Positions 47,801-56,446 of a DNA stretch of 64,000 nt are shown here, one piece after another. Positions within the stretch are counted from its first letter, which is position 1, and every line of letters begins with the position of its first letter. Source of the DNA: Candidatus Accumulibacter conexus (GTDB lineage Bacteria > Pseudomonadota > Gammaproteobacteria > Burkholderiales > Rhodocyclaceae); NCBI GenBank assembly GCA_017592775.1, contig JAGFNJ010000023.1:1-64000 (forward strand). The letters run 5' to 3'. The notes under the pieces are model-generated. The model had not been told where the DNA came from. It was given only the letters and a program-made list of their open reading frames with translations, and made no database searches. Made by a program: the position numbers and the translations under genes.

Positions 47801-49213
47801 ATGCGCCGAACCAAGATCGTGGCAACCATCGGCCCCGCCACAGCCGACATGGAGTCGCTGCGGCAGCTCCTGGAAGCAGGGGTCGATGTGGTGCGTCTGA
47901 ACGCCGCGCATGCCGACATGGAAACGCACAGCGCCAACGTCCGCCGCGTCCGCGAATTGTCGCAGGTACTCGGGCGCAGCATCGGCACCCTCGTTGACCT
48001 GCCCGGCCCGAAGATCCGCTCGGGCATCATCGCCGGCGGCGAAGTCGAACTGGCAAACGGCCAGGAGTTCATCCTCAGCGGCAGCGACGACGGCCAGGGC
48101 GATGAACGACATGTGGCAACCACGCTCGTCGATCTGGCGCAATGGGCCTGCCCGGGCGACGACATCTACCTCGCCGACGGCGCCATCGTCCTGCGGGTGC
48201 TGCAGTCGCTGGGCGACGACGTGCGCACCGAGGTCGTGCGCGGCGGCACGCTACGTTCGCGCAAGGGCATGCACCTGCCGCGCGCCGAGGCGCACGTCGA
48301 GCCCTTCACCGAGCGCGACGCCCTGGCGCTCGAGATGGCGATTGCCGCCAAGGTCGATTTCATCGGCCTCTCTTTCGTCCGCCGTGCCGAAGACGTCGAG
48401 CGGGTACGCGCCATGCTGCCGAAGCGCGGCATTCGCCCGGCGCTGGTGCCGAAGATCGAGACGGCAGCCGCCATCGACAACCTCGACGGCATCGTCAAGG
48501 CAGCCGACGCGGTGATGGTCGCGCGCGGTGATCTCGGCATCCAGATGCCGGCCCGCAGCGTGCCGCTGCTGCAGAAGGAGATCATTCGCCATTGCAACCT
48601 GGCAGGGAAACCGGTGATCACCGCGACGCAGATGCTCGAGTCGATGACCCGCTCGCCGCTGCCGACCCGCGCCGAGGTCAACGACGTCGCGAACGCTGTC
48701 CTCGACGGTACCGATGCGCTGATGCTTTCCGAGGAGACCGCCGTCGGCCTCTACCCGAGCCAGGCCGTGCGCATGATGAGCGAAGTCGCGGAATCGGCCG
48801 AGGGCTGGCCGCGGCTGCGCGTCGCGCCGGAGGCGAGCGGCGCCGACGGCGACCGCGTCGCCTGGGCAGTGGCCCACGCTGCCGTGCAGGCGGCCGAGGA
48901 ACTCGGTGTCGCGGCGATCCTCTGCCCGACGCGCAGCGGGCAGACGGCGCATCGCGTCGCCGCCTTCCGGCCGAAGGTGCCGATCGCCGGCATCTCGACC
49001 AGCAGCCAGGTGCTCGGCGATCTGTCGCTGGTCTGGGGTGTCCGGCCGCTGGTGGTGCCGGCGAACTCCGACCCTGGCGAGCAGTTGCGGCTGGCCGTCG
49101 TCGCCGCCCGCAGCGCCGGCCTGGTACGCGAAGGCGACTTGCTGGCCTTCGTTTTCGGCTCGGCCGGGCCACGCGCCGGCAGCACGGACAGCGTTCGCAT
49201 CGTCCGCGTGTGA
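47801..49213 (+). CDS. pyk: pyruvate kinase
   Basis: Pyruvate kinase makes pyruvate and ATP from phosphoenolpyruvate. The 470-residue protein has the full family layout: RRTKIVATIGPA at the start, the substrate lysine region in PALVPKIE, the signature MVARGDLGIQMP, GKPVITATQMLESM, and a C-terminal regulatory domain ending RAGSTDSVRIVRV. The start is the ATG at 47801 with AAGGAG upstream; a TTG directly before it is less likely. It stands in line with the small cytochrome gene downstream but with a 56-bp gap. Confidence 0.95.
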   Translation: MRRTKIVATIGPATADMESLRQLLEAGVDVVRLNAAHADMETHSANVRRVRELSQVLGRSIGTLVDLPGPKIRSGIIAGGEVELANGQEFILSGSDDGQGDERHVATTLVDLAQWACPGDDIYLADGAIVLRVLQSLGDDVRTEVVRGGTLRSRKGMHLPRAEAHVEPFTERDALALEMAIAAKVDFIGLSFVRRAEDVERVRAMLPKRGIRPALVPKIETAAAIDNLDGIVKAADAVMVARGDLGIQMPARSVPLLQKEIIRHCNLAGKPVITATQMLESMTRSPLPTRAEVNDVANAVLDGTDALMLSEETAVGLYPSQAVRMMSEVAESAEGWPRLRVAPEASGADGDRVAWAVAHAAVQAAEELGVAAILCPTRSGQTAHRVAAFRPKVPIAGISTSSQVLGDLSLVWGVRPLVVPANSDPGEQLRLAVVAARSAGLVREGDLLAFVFGSAGPRAGSTDSVRIVRV

Positions 49214-49269
49214 GGCAGCGCTGATGGCCGGCGTCCCCCCGCGCCGGTCGGCGTTCCGGAGGACTCTCG

Positions 49270-49617
49270 ATGAAGCGGCTATCCGCTCTTGCCACCCTGA
49301 CCCTGCTGACCGGCAGCCTGTTTGCCCAGGCAGCGGACCCGGAACGGGCACGCAATCTCGCTGCCACCTGTGCCAACTGCCATGGCACCGACGGCCGGCC
49401 GGTCAGCGGGTCCGGGATCGACCCCTTGGCGGGTATCGACCAACGCCTCAGCCTGCAGCAACTGGCCCATTTCAAGAGCGGCCGGCGGCCCGGCACGATC
49501 ATGCCGCAGATCGCCAAAGGCTACACTGACGAGGAGCTCGAACTGATCGCCGCCCACTTTGCGGCGCAGAAGCACGGAGCAGAGACATGGCAGACGGCGA
49601 CCGACGCGCTTTTCTGA
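49270..49617 (+). CDS. c-type cytochrome subunit of a flavocytochrome c sulfide dehydrogenase
   Basis: This 115-residue precursor has a signal peptide (SALATLTLLTGSLFAQA) and one class I haem motif CANCHGTDGR at C34-H38. The axial methionine is probably the one in PGTIMPQIAKG. Its 3' end overlaps the start of an FccB-type flavoprotein gene by 31 bp. In flavocytochrome c sulfide dehydrogenase such a small cytochrome receives electrons from the flavin subunit. The ATG at 49270 follows GGAGGAC. Confidence 0.85.
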   Translation: MKRLSALATLTLLTGSLFAQAADPERARNLAATCANCHGTDGRPVSGSGIDPLAGIDQRLSLQQLAHFKSGRRPGTIMPQIAKGYTDEELELIAAHFAAQKHGAETWQTATDALF

Positions 49618-50867
49618 AGGCCGGCGCCCTGGCCGGAGTGCTCACCCTCGCGGGCTGTGCCGGCAGCGGCCTGCGACAACCGCGCGGCCACGTCGTCGTC
49701 GTCGGCGGCGGCTACGGCGGCGCCACGGCGGCGAAGTACCTGCGCATGTGGAGCGCGCGCGGCGTCGACGTCACGCTGGTCGAGCGCTCGCCCCACTTCG
49801 TCTCCTGCCCGATGTCCAATCTGGTCATCAGTGGCAACCGCAGCATGGCCGACATCACGCTCGACTATGATCGCCTGCAGAGCCACTGGGGGGTGCGCAT
49901 CGTGCACGACGAGGTGCTGGCTGTCGACGCCGTGGCGCGCAGCCTGCGCCTGGCCGGCGGTGGCGATCTGCGCTACGACCGCCTCGTCCTGTCGCCCGGA
50001 ATCGACTTCATGTGGCACGAGATTCCCGCGCTCGACAACGCCGGCGCCCAGGCCAGCATCCTGCACGCCTGGAAGGCCGGCGCGCAGACCCTGGCGCTGC
50101 GCCGGCAGCTCGAAGCGATGCCGGACGGCGGCGTCTTCGTACTGTCGATCCCGCGCGCGCCGTACCGTTGCCCGCCGGGCCCGTACGAGCGTGCCTGCCT
50201 GGTTGCCGACTACTGCAAGCGACACAAGCCGCGGTCGAAGGTCGTCGTCCTCGATGCCAACGACGAGATCGTCTCCAAGAAGGGACTCTTCGCCAAGGCG
50301 TGGGCCGAGCTCTATCCGGAGATCATCGAGTATCGGCCGCAGAGCGAGTTGCGCGACGTGGACGTGGCGACGAAGACTGCCCGCCTCGATTTCGACCAGG
50401 TCAGGGCCGACGTCCTGAACGTGATACCGCCGCAACGTGCAGCCGACATCGCCGCCAGGTCGGGGCTGAAGCTGATCAACCAGCGCTGGGCGGAGATCGA
50501 CTGGTTGTCGATGGAGTCGAGCGGCACGCCGGGGGTGCACGTCCTCGGCGACGCGATCTTCCCGGCGCCGACGATGCCGAAGTCGGGAGACGTTGCCAGC
50601 CAGCAGGCGAAGCTCGCCGCCGCGGCGATCCTCAGGTTGCTCGCGGGCGAGCAACCTGATCCGGCGCCGCTGCTGATGAACACCTGCTACAGCTTCGTGG
50701 ACTCGCGCAACGCGATCCACGTCGCCGCGGTGTACCGGTACGATCGGGCCTCCCGGGCCTTGCAGCCGGTGCCCGGCGCCGGTGGCGTCTCGAGCGTGCG
50801 CAGCGAACTCGAAGGCCGCATCGCAGCCGGCTGGGCGCAGAACATCTGGGCGGACATGCTTTCCTGA
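49587..50867 (+). CDS. flavoprotein subunit of flavocytochrome c sulfide dehydrogenase (FccB/SoxF-like)
   Basis: This 426-residue exported flavoprotein has a twin-arginine leader (GDRRAFLKAGALAGVLTLAG) and the dinucleotide motif VVVGGGYGGATAAKYL at 37-52. The redox-active cysteine lies in SCPMSNLVISG (C74), and further cysteines lie in YRCPPGPYERAC. The C-terminal FCSD flavin-binding region (NTCYSFVDSRNAIHV) is diagnostic. The enzyme oxidises sulfide to sulfur in the periplasm and passes electrons to cytochrome c. Overlap with the upstream cytochrome gene indicates one transcript and a complete two-subunit enzyme. No other sulfur-oxidation genes are visible here. Confidence 0.9.
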   Translation: MADGDRRAFLKAGALAGVLTLAGCAGSGLRQPRGHVVVVGGGYGGATAAKYLRMWSARGVDVTLVERSPHFVSCPMSNLVISGNRSMADITLDYDRLQSHWGVRIVHDEVLAVDAVARSLRLAGGGDLRYDRLVLSPGIDFMWHEIPALDNAGAQASILHAWKAGAQTLALRRQLEAMPDGGVFVLSIPRAPYRCPPGPYERACLVADYCKRHKPRSKVVVLDANDEIVSKKGLFAKAWAELYPEIIEYRPQSELRDVDVATKTARLDFDQVRADVLNVIPPQRAADIAARSGLKLINQRWAEIDWLSMESSGTPGVHVLGDAIFPAPTMPKSGDVASQQAKLAAAAILRLLAGEQPDPAPLLMNTCYSFVDSRNAIHVAAVYRYDRASRALQPVPGAGGVSSVRSELEGRIAAGWAQNIWADMLS

Positions 50868-51232
50868 ACTGCTGCCGACCGCCCTCAACCCGGACCGGTA
50901 GCGCCAGGCGGGGGTTTGTGGCAGGCAGGCGCGGACTTCAGGATCGGCGCAGGACAACAGACTGACCGCGCCCGATTGGCCGCAGGAAGAACTGCGGACC
51001 CGCCCCCTGCGCAGCGGCAAGCGGATTCCGGCCAGCGCTGACGGCCCGCTGCGACACCGGCGCAGCGATTGACCCCGATCGATCGCGCAACCTATACTCC
51101 CGCGGGCGTGTCACATCGGCACGCCTGTCGCCATCGATGGAGGTCCGGGAGAATCGCTGAACTGCCGTTGCACTGTGCGCCAGCACGCACTTTCCTGGAC
51201 GCATGACTGTCAATCCACTGGAGGGGCCGAAC
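50868..51232 (+). other. gap between the sulfide dehydrogenase gene and the SPOR-protein gene
   Basis: About 365 bp with no supported gene on either strand. It should contain the promoter of the downstream gene; I see no strong consensus element, repeat or hairpin. Confidence 0.4.
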
Positions 51233-52669
51233 ATGACCGAAACTGCCAAACTGGTGCTGCCGAGCGATTCGCAGCCCGTCACCGAACCCACAGCCGAGGC
51301 AACCGCCCGGCCAGTGCCCGTCATACGCCCGGAAATGGCCAGGCTGCTCGAGCTGACACAAGCCACCGGAGCCGCCACGACGGCGAAGGAGATCAACGCC
51401 CAGCTCGACCGCGTACTGCGCGACTACGAAGAACTGACGGCGCTGTACGCGGACAACAATCGCCGCATCGACAGCGAGCTGGCCGAAATCCGCCAGTCCG
51501 GTGGCGCGCTGTCCGGCCGCGTGCATCAGCTCGGCGCCGACCTGCAGCAGCAGGGATCGTCACTCGCGACCCGCGCCACCGTCGTCGAGCAGCGGCTCGA
51601 GGCAGTCCGTGGTCAGGCGCATGCCGCTCTCGCCGACTCCGAGCAGCGCTGGGAGTCCCGCCTGGCGGGCAGCAACGCACGCATCGCGGCCGAGCTGGCG
51701 CAGCTCGACGCCGGCATCGGTTCGCTCGAGGCACTGTTCAGGGCGCAGGAGGCGATCGTCACCGAGCAGCGTGCGCGCCTGGATCAGTTCGGCATTGCTT
51801 GCCAGTTGCTCGATACCGCGACGCGCGGCAACAAGAGCCGCATCGAGGCCGTGCGTGAGCAGACCGAGAGGCAACACGCGATCGTCGAGGCACGCATCGA
51901 CGGCCTCGGCGCGCTGCAGCGCGAGCACTACGCCGAATTCCAGGATCTGCGGCGGCTGGTCGGCGTCCTGCACTCCGAGACGCGGCGTCTGGACGAGGAA
52001 ATCGGCACGCTGGCAGCCGCTTTGGCGACCCACCGCGGCGAAACCAGCGAACGCTTCAAGTGGACGCACCTGGCGATGGCTGCACTGTTCCTGCTGACCG
52101 TTCTTGGCTTCGTCCTCGTCAAGTGGCTGCCTGCCTTCGCACCCGCCGGCACCGAGTCGGCGGTCGCGCAGACCCAGTCCCGCATCAGCGAGGTCGATGC
52201 CCAGGTCGCCGCACTGGCGGCGCGGATGACCGCCCAGCAGGCAAGCGATGCGCAACAGCAGGCACGCATCGATCGCGTCGACGGCCGCCTCGGCAGCCTC
52301 GAGAAGAGTCTCGCCGACCTGCGCGGCGCGGTCCGCAAGCTGCGGCTCCAGGGCGCCGGCGCGGGCGTGTTGCATGACAGCCAGTGGCTCCGGCAGCAGA
52401 ACCCCGGAGCGTACACGGTGCAGTTGGTGACATCGCCGAGCCAGGGCGACCTGGCACGCTTCATCGACCGCAACATGGCACATCTGGCGCTCGACTCGAT
52501 CGCCTACTCCGTCAGCGAGGGCGCCGAGGGCGAACGCTACAACCTCTTCTTCGGCGTCTTCGCGACGCTGGCGCAGGCACGCGCGGCCATTGCCACCCTG
52601 CCGGCAGAACTGCGGGTCAACCAGCCATGGGTACGGCCCATGCGGTCGGTGCAGGAGTCCCTGCGCTGA
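51233..52669 (+). CDS. membrane-anchored coiled-coil protein with SPOR-like C-terminus (DamX-like layout)
   Basis: This 478-residue protein starts at MTETAKLVLPSD (ATG 51233, ribosome binding site GGAGGGG). About 270 residues of largely coiled-coil, cytoplasmic-looking sequence come first. One membrane helix follows near 278-300 (LAMAALFLLTVLGFVLVKWL), then a shorter periplasmic coiled coil. From about residue 392 there is a SPOR-like fold (GAYTVQLVTSPSQGDLARFI, then YNLFFGVFATLAQARAAIA). SPOR domains bind denuded glycan at division sites. The order cytoplasmic part, membrane helix, periplasmic SPOR is like E. coli DamX, but the long N-terminal coiled coil is different. The family is not one I can name. 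Confidence 0.7.
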   Translation: MTETAKLVLPSDSQPVTEPTAEATARPVPVIRPEMARLLELTQATGAATTAKEINAQLDRVLRDYEELTALYADNNRRIDSELAEIRQSGGALSGRVHQLGADLQQQGSSLATRATVVEQRLEAVRGQAHAALADSEQRWESRLAGSNARIAAELAQLDAGIGSLEALFRAQEAIVTEQRARLDQFGIACQLLDTATRGNKSRIEAVREQTERQHAIVEARIDGLGALQREHYAEFQDLRRLVGVLHSETRRLDEEIGTLAAALATHRGETSERFKWTHLAMAALFLLTVLGFVLVKWLPAFAPAGTESAVAQTQSRISEVDAQVAALAARMTAQQASDAQQQARIDRVDGRLGSLEKSLADLRGAVRKLRLQGAGAGVLHDSQWLRQQNPGAYTVQLVTSPSQGDLARFIDRNMAHLALDSIAYSVSEGAEGERYNLFFGVFATLAQARAAIATLPAELRVNQPWVRPMRSVQESLR

Positions 52670-52701
52670 AGCGGCCAGCCGCGGGCTGATGCGGGACAGG
52701 A

Positions 52702-52723
52702 CACTGCGCCGCGCGGCGCAGTG
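52702..52723 (+). repeat. perfect 22-bp palindrome between convergent genes
   Basis: CACTGCGCCGC is followed immediately by its exact inverse complement. Outer GCGGG/CCCGC arms extend it with a small bulge. It lies 33 bp after the SPOR-protein stop and before the ribE end. It may stop transcription from both sides, though no T run follows. Confidence 0.5.
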
Positions 52724-52806
52724 CCCGCGGTCGTCGGTCGCGAGGCAGGCCACGACCAATTCGCCGCGAGGCGGCTGCCGTCCGGGTGACAGCCGCGCAG
52801 GTACGA

Positions 52807-53415
52807 CTAATCGATCGTGCCGCCGGTTGCCAGCAGGCGTTCGCAATAGCGTGCGATGAGGTCGACCTCGAGATTCACCCGACTGCCCGCAGCCAGCCGG
52901 CCAAGCGTCGTCGCCGCCAGGGTGTGGGGAATGAGGTTGATGCTGAAGCTCGCCCCATCGACGCTGTTGGTCGTCAGGCTGACGCCGTCGACGGTGACCG
53001 AGCCCTTGCGCGCGATGTACCTGGCGAGCGCCGCCGGCGCGCGAATCTCGAGCCAACGGTTGTCGCCGACGGCATCGAAGCGCAGCACCTCGCCGACGCC
53101 GTCGACGTGTCCGGAGACGAGGTGGCCGCCGAGGCGGTCGGCGAGCCGCAGCGCCTTCTCGAGGTTGACCGGGCCAGCTTCCGCCAGACCGACGGTGCAG
53201 GCCAGCGTTTCGGGCGAAACGTCGACGCAGAAGGATTCGTCCGCCAGGTCGACCACGGTCAGGCAGACACCGTTGCAGGCGATCGAGTCGCCGAGAGACA
53301 CGTCGTCGAGCCCGAGCCGACTGGCGTCGATGCGCAGGCGAACGGTTGCCGCGCCATCACCGCGAGGCGTGATGGCGCTGATCCGACCAACGGCGGCGAT
53401 GATTCCAGAGAACAT
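52807..53415 (-). CDS. ribE: riboflavin synthase alpha subunit
   Basis: Riboflavin synthase turns two 6,7-dimethyl-8-ribityllumazine molecules into riboflavin. The 202-residue protein starts MFSGIIAAVGRI and shows the two-fold repeat of lumazine-binding domains (about 1-97 and 98-195). GDSIACNGVCLTVV in the first corresponds to GSVTVDGVSLTTN in the second. HLVSGHVDGVGEV is also typical. No other rib genes are adjacent. It converges with the SPOR-protein gene and follows the PerM gene on the same strand. Confidence 0.95.
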   Translation of the reverse strand: MFSGIIAAVGRISAITPRGDGAATVRLRIDASRLGLDDVSLGDSIACNGVCLTVVDLADESFCVDVSPETLACTVGLAEAGPVNLEKALRLADRLGGHLVSGHVDGVGEVLRFDAVGDNRWLEIRAPAALARYIARKGSVTVDGVSLTTNSVDGASFSINLIPHTLAATTLGRLAAGSRVNLEVDLIARYCERLLATGGTID

Positions 53416-53476
53416 TCAGCGGACCTCGAAAAAGGGGTGAAGATGGCAGAGGCGTCTGTGTCCGGGGCCGACGACC

Positions 53477-54601
53477 TCAGGGTGGTGGCTCGCCCGCCCC
53501 TGCCGGGCGCTGCGGCGGTGTCACGGCAGCCCTGCCGACCTCGGGCGGAACCTCGTTGATCCAGGCGTCGAGCAGGGTGTAGGCGACTGCCAGGACGACC
53601 GGGCCGACGAAGAGACCGACCAGTCCGAAAGCCAGCATGCCGCCGATGACGCCGGCGAGGATCAGCAGCAGCGGCAGGTCGGCGCCCTGGCGGATCAGGA
53701 TCGGCCGCAGGAAGTTGTCCATGGTGCCGACGAAGACCGTCCAGACCAGGAGAAAGGTTCCCCAGCCGGTGTTGTCGCCCCAGTACAGCCAGACCACGGC
53801 CGGCGCCAGGACCAGCGTCGGGCCGAGCTGGGCGATGCAGAACATGAACATCACGGCGGTCAGCACCGGCGCGAACGGCACACCGGCGATGGCGAGACCG
53901 ATCCCGCCGAGAAGGGACTGGACGATGGCCGTCACGCCAACGCCGAGAGCAACCGCACGCGCCGCCTGGCCGGCGAGGATGACGGCACTCTCGCCGCGCT
54001 CGCCGGCAAGCCGATAGCCGAAGCGGCGAACACCCCTTGCCGCCTTCTCCCCCGACGCGTAGAGCACGGCGGACAGGGCGACGGTGAGCAGGAACTGTAC
54101 GAAGACCAGCCCGAAGCTACCGATCTCGCTGACGAACCAGCGCGTCAGGTTGCCGGCGTATGGGGCGACCTTGGTCGCCAGTTCGGTCGTGCCGGTGGCG
54201 GCGATCTGTCGCCACGCCTGCTCGAGTCGCGCGCCGACGAGCGGCACTTCGCCGACCCAGGCCGGCGGTGCCTCCTGCACGCGCAGGGCGCTCAGCGCCC
54301 TGGCCCAATCGGCAATCTGGTCAACGTTGTCGACGATGGTGGCGATCGCCACCGACAATGGCACGACGAGCCCGAGCAGCACGAGAACGGTCATCAGGAT
54401 GACCGCCGGCAGGCGGCGATTCCCGAAAGCCCGCTGCGCCCGGATCAGCAGCGGCCAGGAAGCGACGACGACCATCGTCGCCCAGATCAGCGCCGGCAGG
54501 AAGGGCTGCAGGATCCACAGCGATGCGGCGATTAGCACGCAAAGAAAGAGCACCGCCAGGGTCGGCCGGGCCATTTCGAAACGCCTGTCAGGGGATTTCA
54601 T
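53477..54601 (-). CDS. AI-2E/PerM family transporter
   Basis: This 374-residue inner-membrane protein starts at MKSPDRRFEMARPTLAVLF (ATG 54601). It has about eight hydrophobic helices, and the C-terminal ADLPLLLILAGVIGGMLAFG and LFVGPVVLAVAYTLL blocks are typical of the PerM/TqsA family. Members export autoinducer-2 or act as sodium-proton antiporters; the activity here is unknown. The open frame continues upstream to 55084 and includes a signal-peptide-like stretch from an ATG at 54697. The family normally starts close to the first helix, so I kept 54601. Confidence 0.88.
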   Translation of the reverse strand: MKSPDRRFEMARPTLAVLFLCVLIAASLWILQPFLPALIWATMVVVASWPLLIRAQRAFGNRRLPAVILMTVLVLLGLVVPLSVAIATIVDNVDQIADWARALSALRVQEAPPAWVGEVPLVGARLEQAWRQIAATGTTELATKVAPYAGNLTRWFVSEIGSFGLVFVQFLLTVALSAVLYASGEKAARGVRRFGYRLAGERGESAVILAGQAARAVALGVGVTAIVQSLLGGIGLAIAGVPFAPVLTAVMFMFCIAQLGPTLVLAPAVVWLYWGDNTGWGTFLLVWTVFVGTMDNFLRPILIRQGADLPLLLILAGVIGGMLAFGLVGLFVGPVVLAVAYTLLDAWINEVPPEVGRAAVTPPQRPAGAGEPPP

Positions 54602-55412
54602 GAGTCGTTCATCCAGGTTCTGAGCGTCATCAGCCGCATGCGCAGCGCCCGGCAGCAGAGCCACCACCAAGCCGGCACAGGCTGCATGGTAGCCCATTTC
54701 GCCGGCGCGGTGTCCGCCACAGCCGTTCGCTGCCGGCACCGCAAGCCACACCCAGCCGGACGCCGGCGACGAGTCTGTCCGGTGTGATGAAGCGCCGTGG
54801 GCGGCGGCGGGCGGCGGCGACATGGCGCGGCGCGGGGACCGATCTGGGCAGGCCGGACGGCACGACCATCGTGGTTCAAACCTCGCGATGAGGGACGGCG
54901 GATCTGTGCAGCCACTGGCGCCAGTCTGGATCCACGCGCTCGCCTTCTGCCTCGTCCATCCGCGGATCTCGCTGTACATGGACGATGCGGCGAACTGGCT
55001 CGGCCCCTGTCGCGACCACCTGACCAGCGACGCGTACGCCGACAGCCTGGTCGAGGAAATCCCGGTGCTCGGCGTAGGCGACAAGGAAGCGGGAGCAGAC
55101 GAACTCCGCCCAGCCCACGTCGCCGCTGCTTCCGGGTCGACGAGCCTCGAAGCACAGCGATCGACGACGTGCGGGCGCGGGCGGCGACCACCCGTCAGCC
55201 CGCAGGGGCAGCGGCGGACCGCCTACCGGCTGCAGAGGCGGCGCCGGGGTTGGTTGGCCCGGTGGCCGAGAATCTCGCTGAGCAGGGGCGGCGGCGCTGC
55301 CGGTGCGCCGATCACCACCGGCATCACCAGCGATCGCCTGCGCGGTGCACGCAGCGACCGTTTCAGGCGGAGTATACTCGGCCACTCAGCGTCCCCATTG
55401 AGGAGAGGTCGC
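54602..55412. other. long stretch without a supported gene
   Basis: About 810 bp between the divergent PerM-type and Uma2 genes. Several open frames cross it, but none reads like protein: they are arginine-, proline- or serine-heavy. The plus-strand frame joins the Uma2 frame but lacks family resemblance before 55413. A decayed gene is possible. TATACT near 55374 and AGGAGAGG before the Uma2 start are the only signals I would name. Confidence 0.45.
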
Positions 55413-56006
55413 ATGGGCCTGGCACTTCGCGATGATCGCTACCACACGTACGCCGACTACCTCGCGTGGCCGGAAGACCTTCGTTACGAGTTGATCGACG
55501 GCACGGCCTACCTGATGGCGCCTGCGCCAACGCTGGAACATCAGGACGTCGTCGGTGAAATCTACTTCCAGATCCGGCAGGCGCTGGAAGGGAAATCGTG
55601 CCGCGCCTTCGTCGCGCCGGTCGATGTCCGCCTGCCCAAGGCCGACGAGGCGGACGATCAGGTCGATACGGTCCTGCAGCCAGACGTACTGGTGGTCTGC
55701 GACCCGTCTCGCCTCGACCGTCGTGGCGTGCGCGGAGCGCCGGACCTGGTGGTGGAAGTGTTGTCGTCGGCCACCGCCAGCCACGATCACGTCTGGAAGC
55801 GGCGGGTCTACGAACGCTCCGGGGTCCGGGAATACTGGCTGGTGCATCCGATCGACCGGATGATCACCGTCTACCGCTTGCGCGATGGAGAGTATGGCAA
55901 GCCGGAAGTCCTGGAGTTGACCGGAGAAACCGCGGTCGGCGTGTTGCCAGGAGTTTCCGTCAGTTGGGACGAGCTGGTCCGGAGGTTGCCGAAGGCGGAG
56001 TATTGA
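55413..56006 (+). CDS. Uma2-family (DUF820) PD-(D/E)XK nuclease-like protein
   Basis: This 197-residue soluble protein has the Uma2 layout: YADYLAWPEDLRYELIDGTAY near the start, TLEHQDVVGEIYFQI, then the nuclease core LQPDVLVVCDPS and APDLVVEVLSSATASHDHVWKR (D, E and K of the fold). YWLVHPIDRMITVYRL follows. The family is common in cyanobacteria and sporadic elsewhere and is predicted to be an endonuclease; its role is unknown. The ATG at 55413 has AGGAGAGG upstream. Confidence 0.88.
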   Translation: MGLALRDDRYHTYADYLAWPEDLRYELIDGTAYLMAPAPTLEHQDVVGEIYFQIRQALEGKSCRAFVAPVDVRLPKADEADDQVDTVLQPDVLVVCDPSRLDRRGVRGAPDLVVEVLSSATASHDHVWKRRVYERSGVREYWLVHPIDRMITVYRLRDGEYGKPEVLELTGETAVGVLPGVSVSWDELVRRLPKAEY

Positions 56007-56446
56007 GCATGCGGCAGGCGCTTCGGCCTGGCCCATGTCTGGCGCAGCAGGAAGAACCTCCATCTGAATCGATTGCTGGCGTGCCAGGACAACAGCGCGC
56101 TGGGGCAGTGCCGCCGCCGCTCCGACACGCAGCGCATCCTGGCCCGTGTCGCCGCAGCAATGTCGGCCACGCAGCTTCGCTGCCGGCACCAACGACGGAG
56201 CGCTCCCGGGCCGGCGGCGACGAGCCGGCGAGGCCGGTTGCCGGGCGATGGCATCGTCTGCCGCCTGCCGGTGGCGCGTGCGAATAGAATGCCGGGCATG
56301 CGCCCATCACCGACCGACCACGAGCGACAGCCGAACCGCGCCCCGGGCGCCTGCCGCAGGCTGCCGGCGGCGACACGCCGACGGCCGCGCCGCGCGGCTG
56401 CCGGCCATCGCCGCCGCTGCGAGGCCGCTTCATCCGGGGCCGGAAG
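56007..56446. other. gap between the Uma2 and aminopropyltransferase genes
   Basis: About 440 bp, GC-rich, with only arginine- and alanine-rich open frames that look non-coding. A TAGAAT (56285-56290) could be a -10 element for the downstream transcript. Nothing else stands out. Confidence 0.4.
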
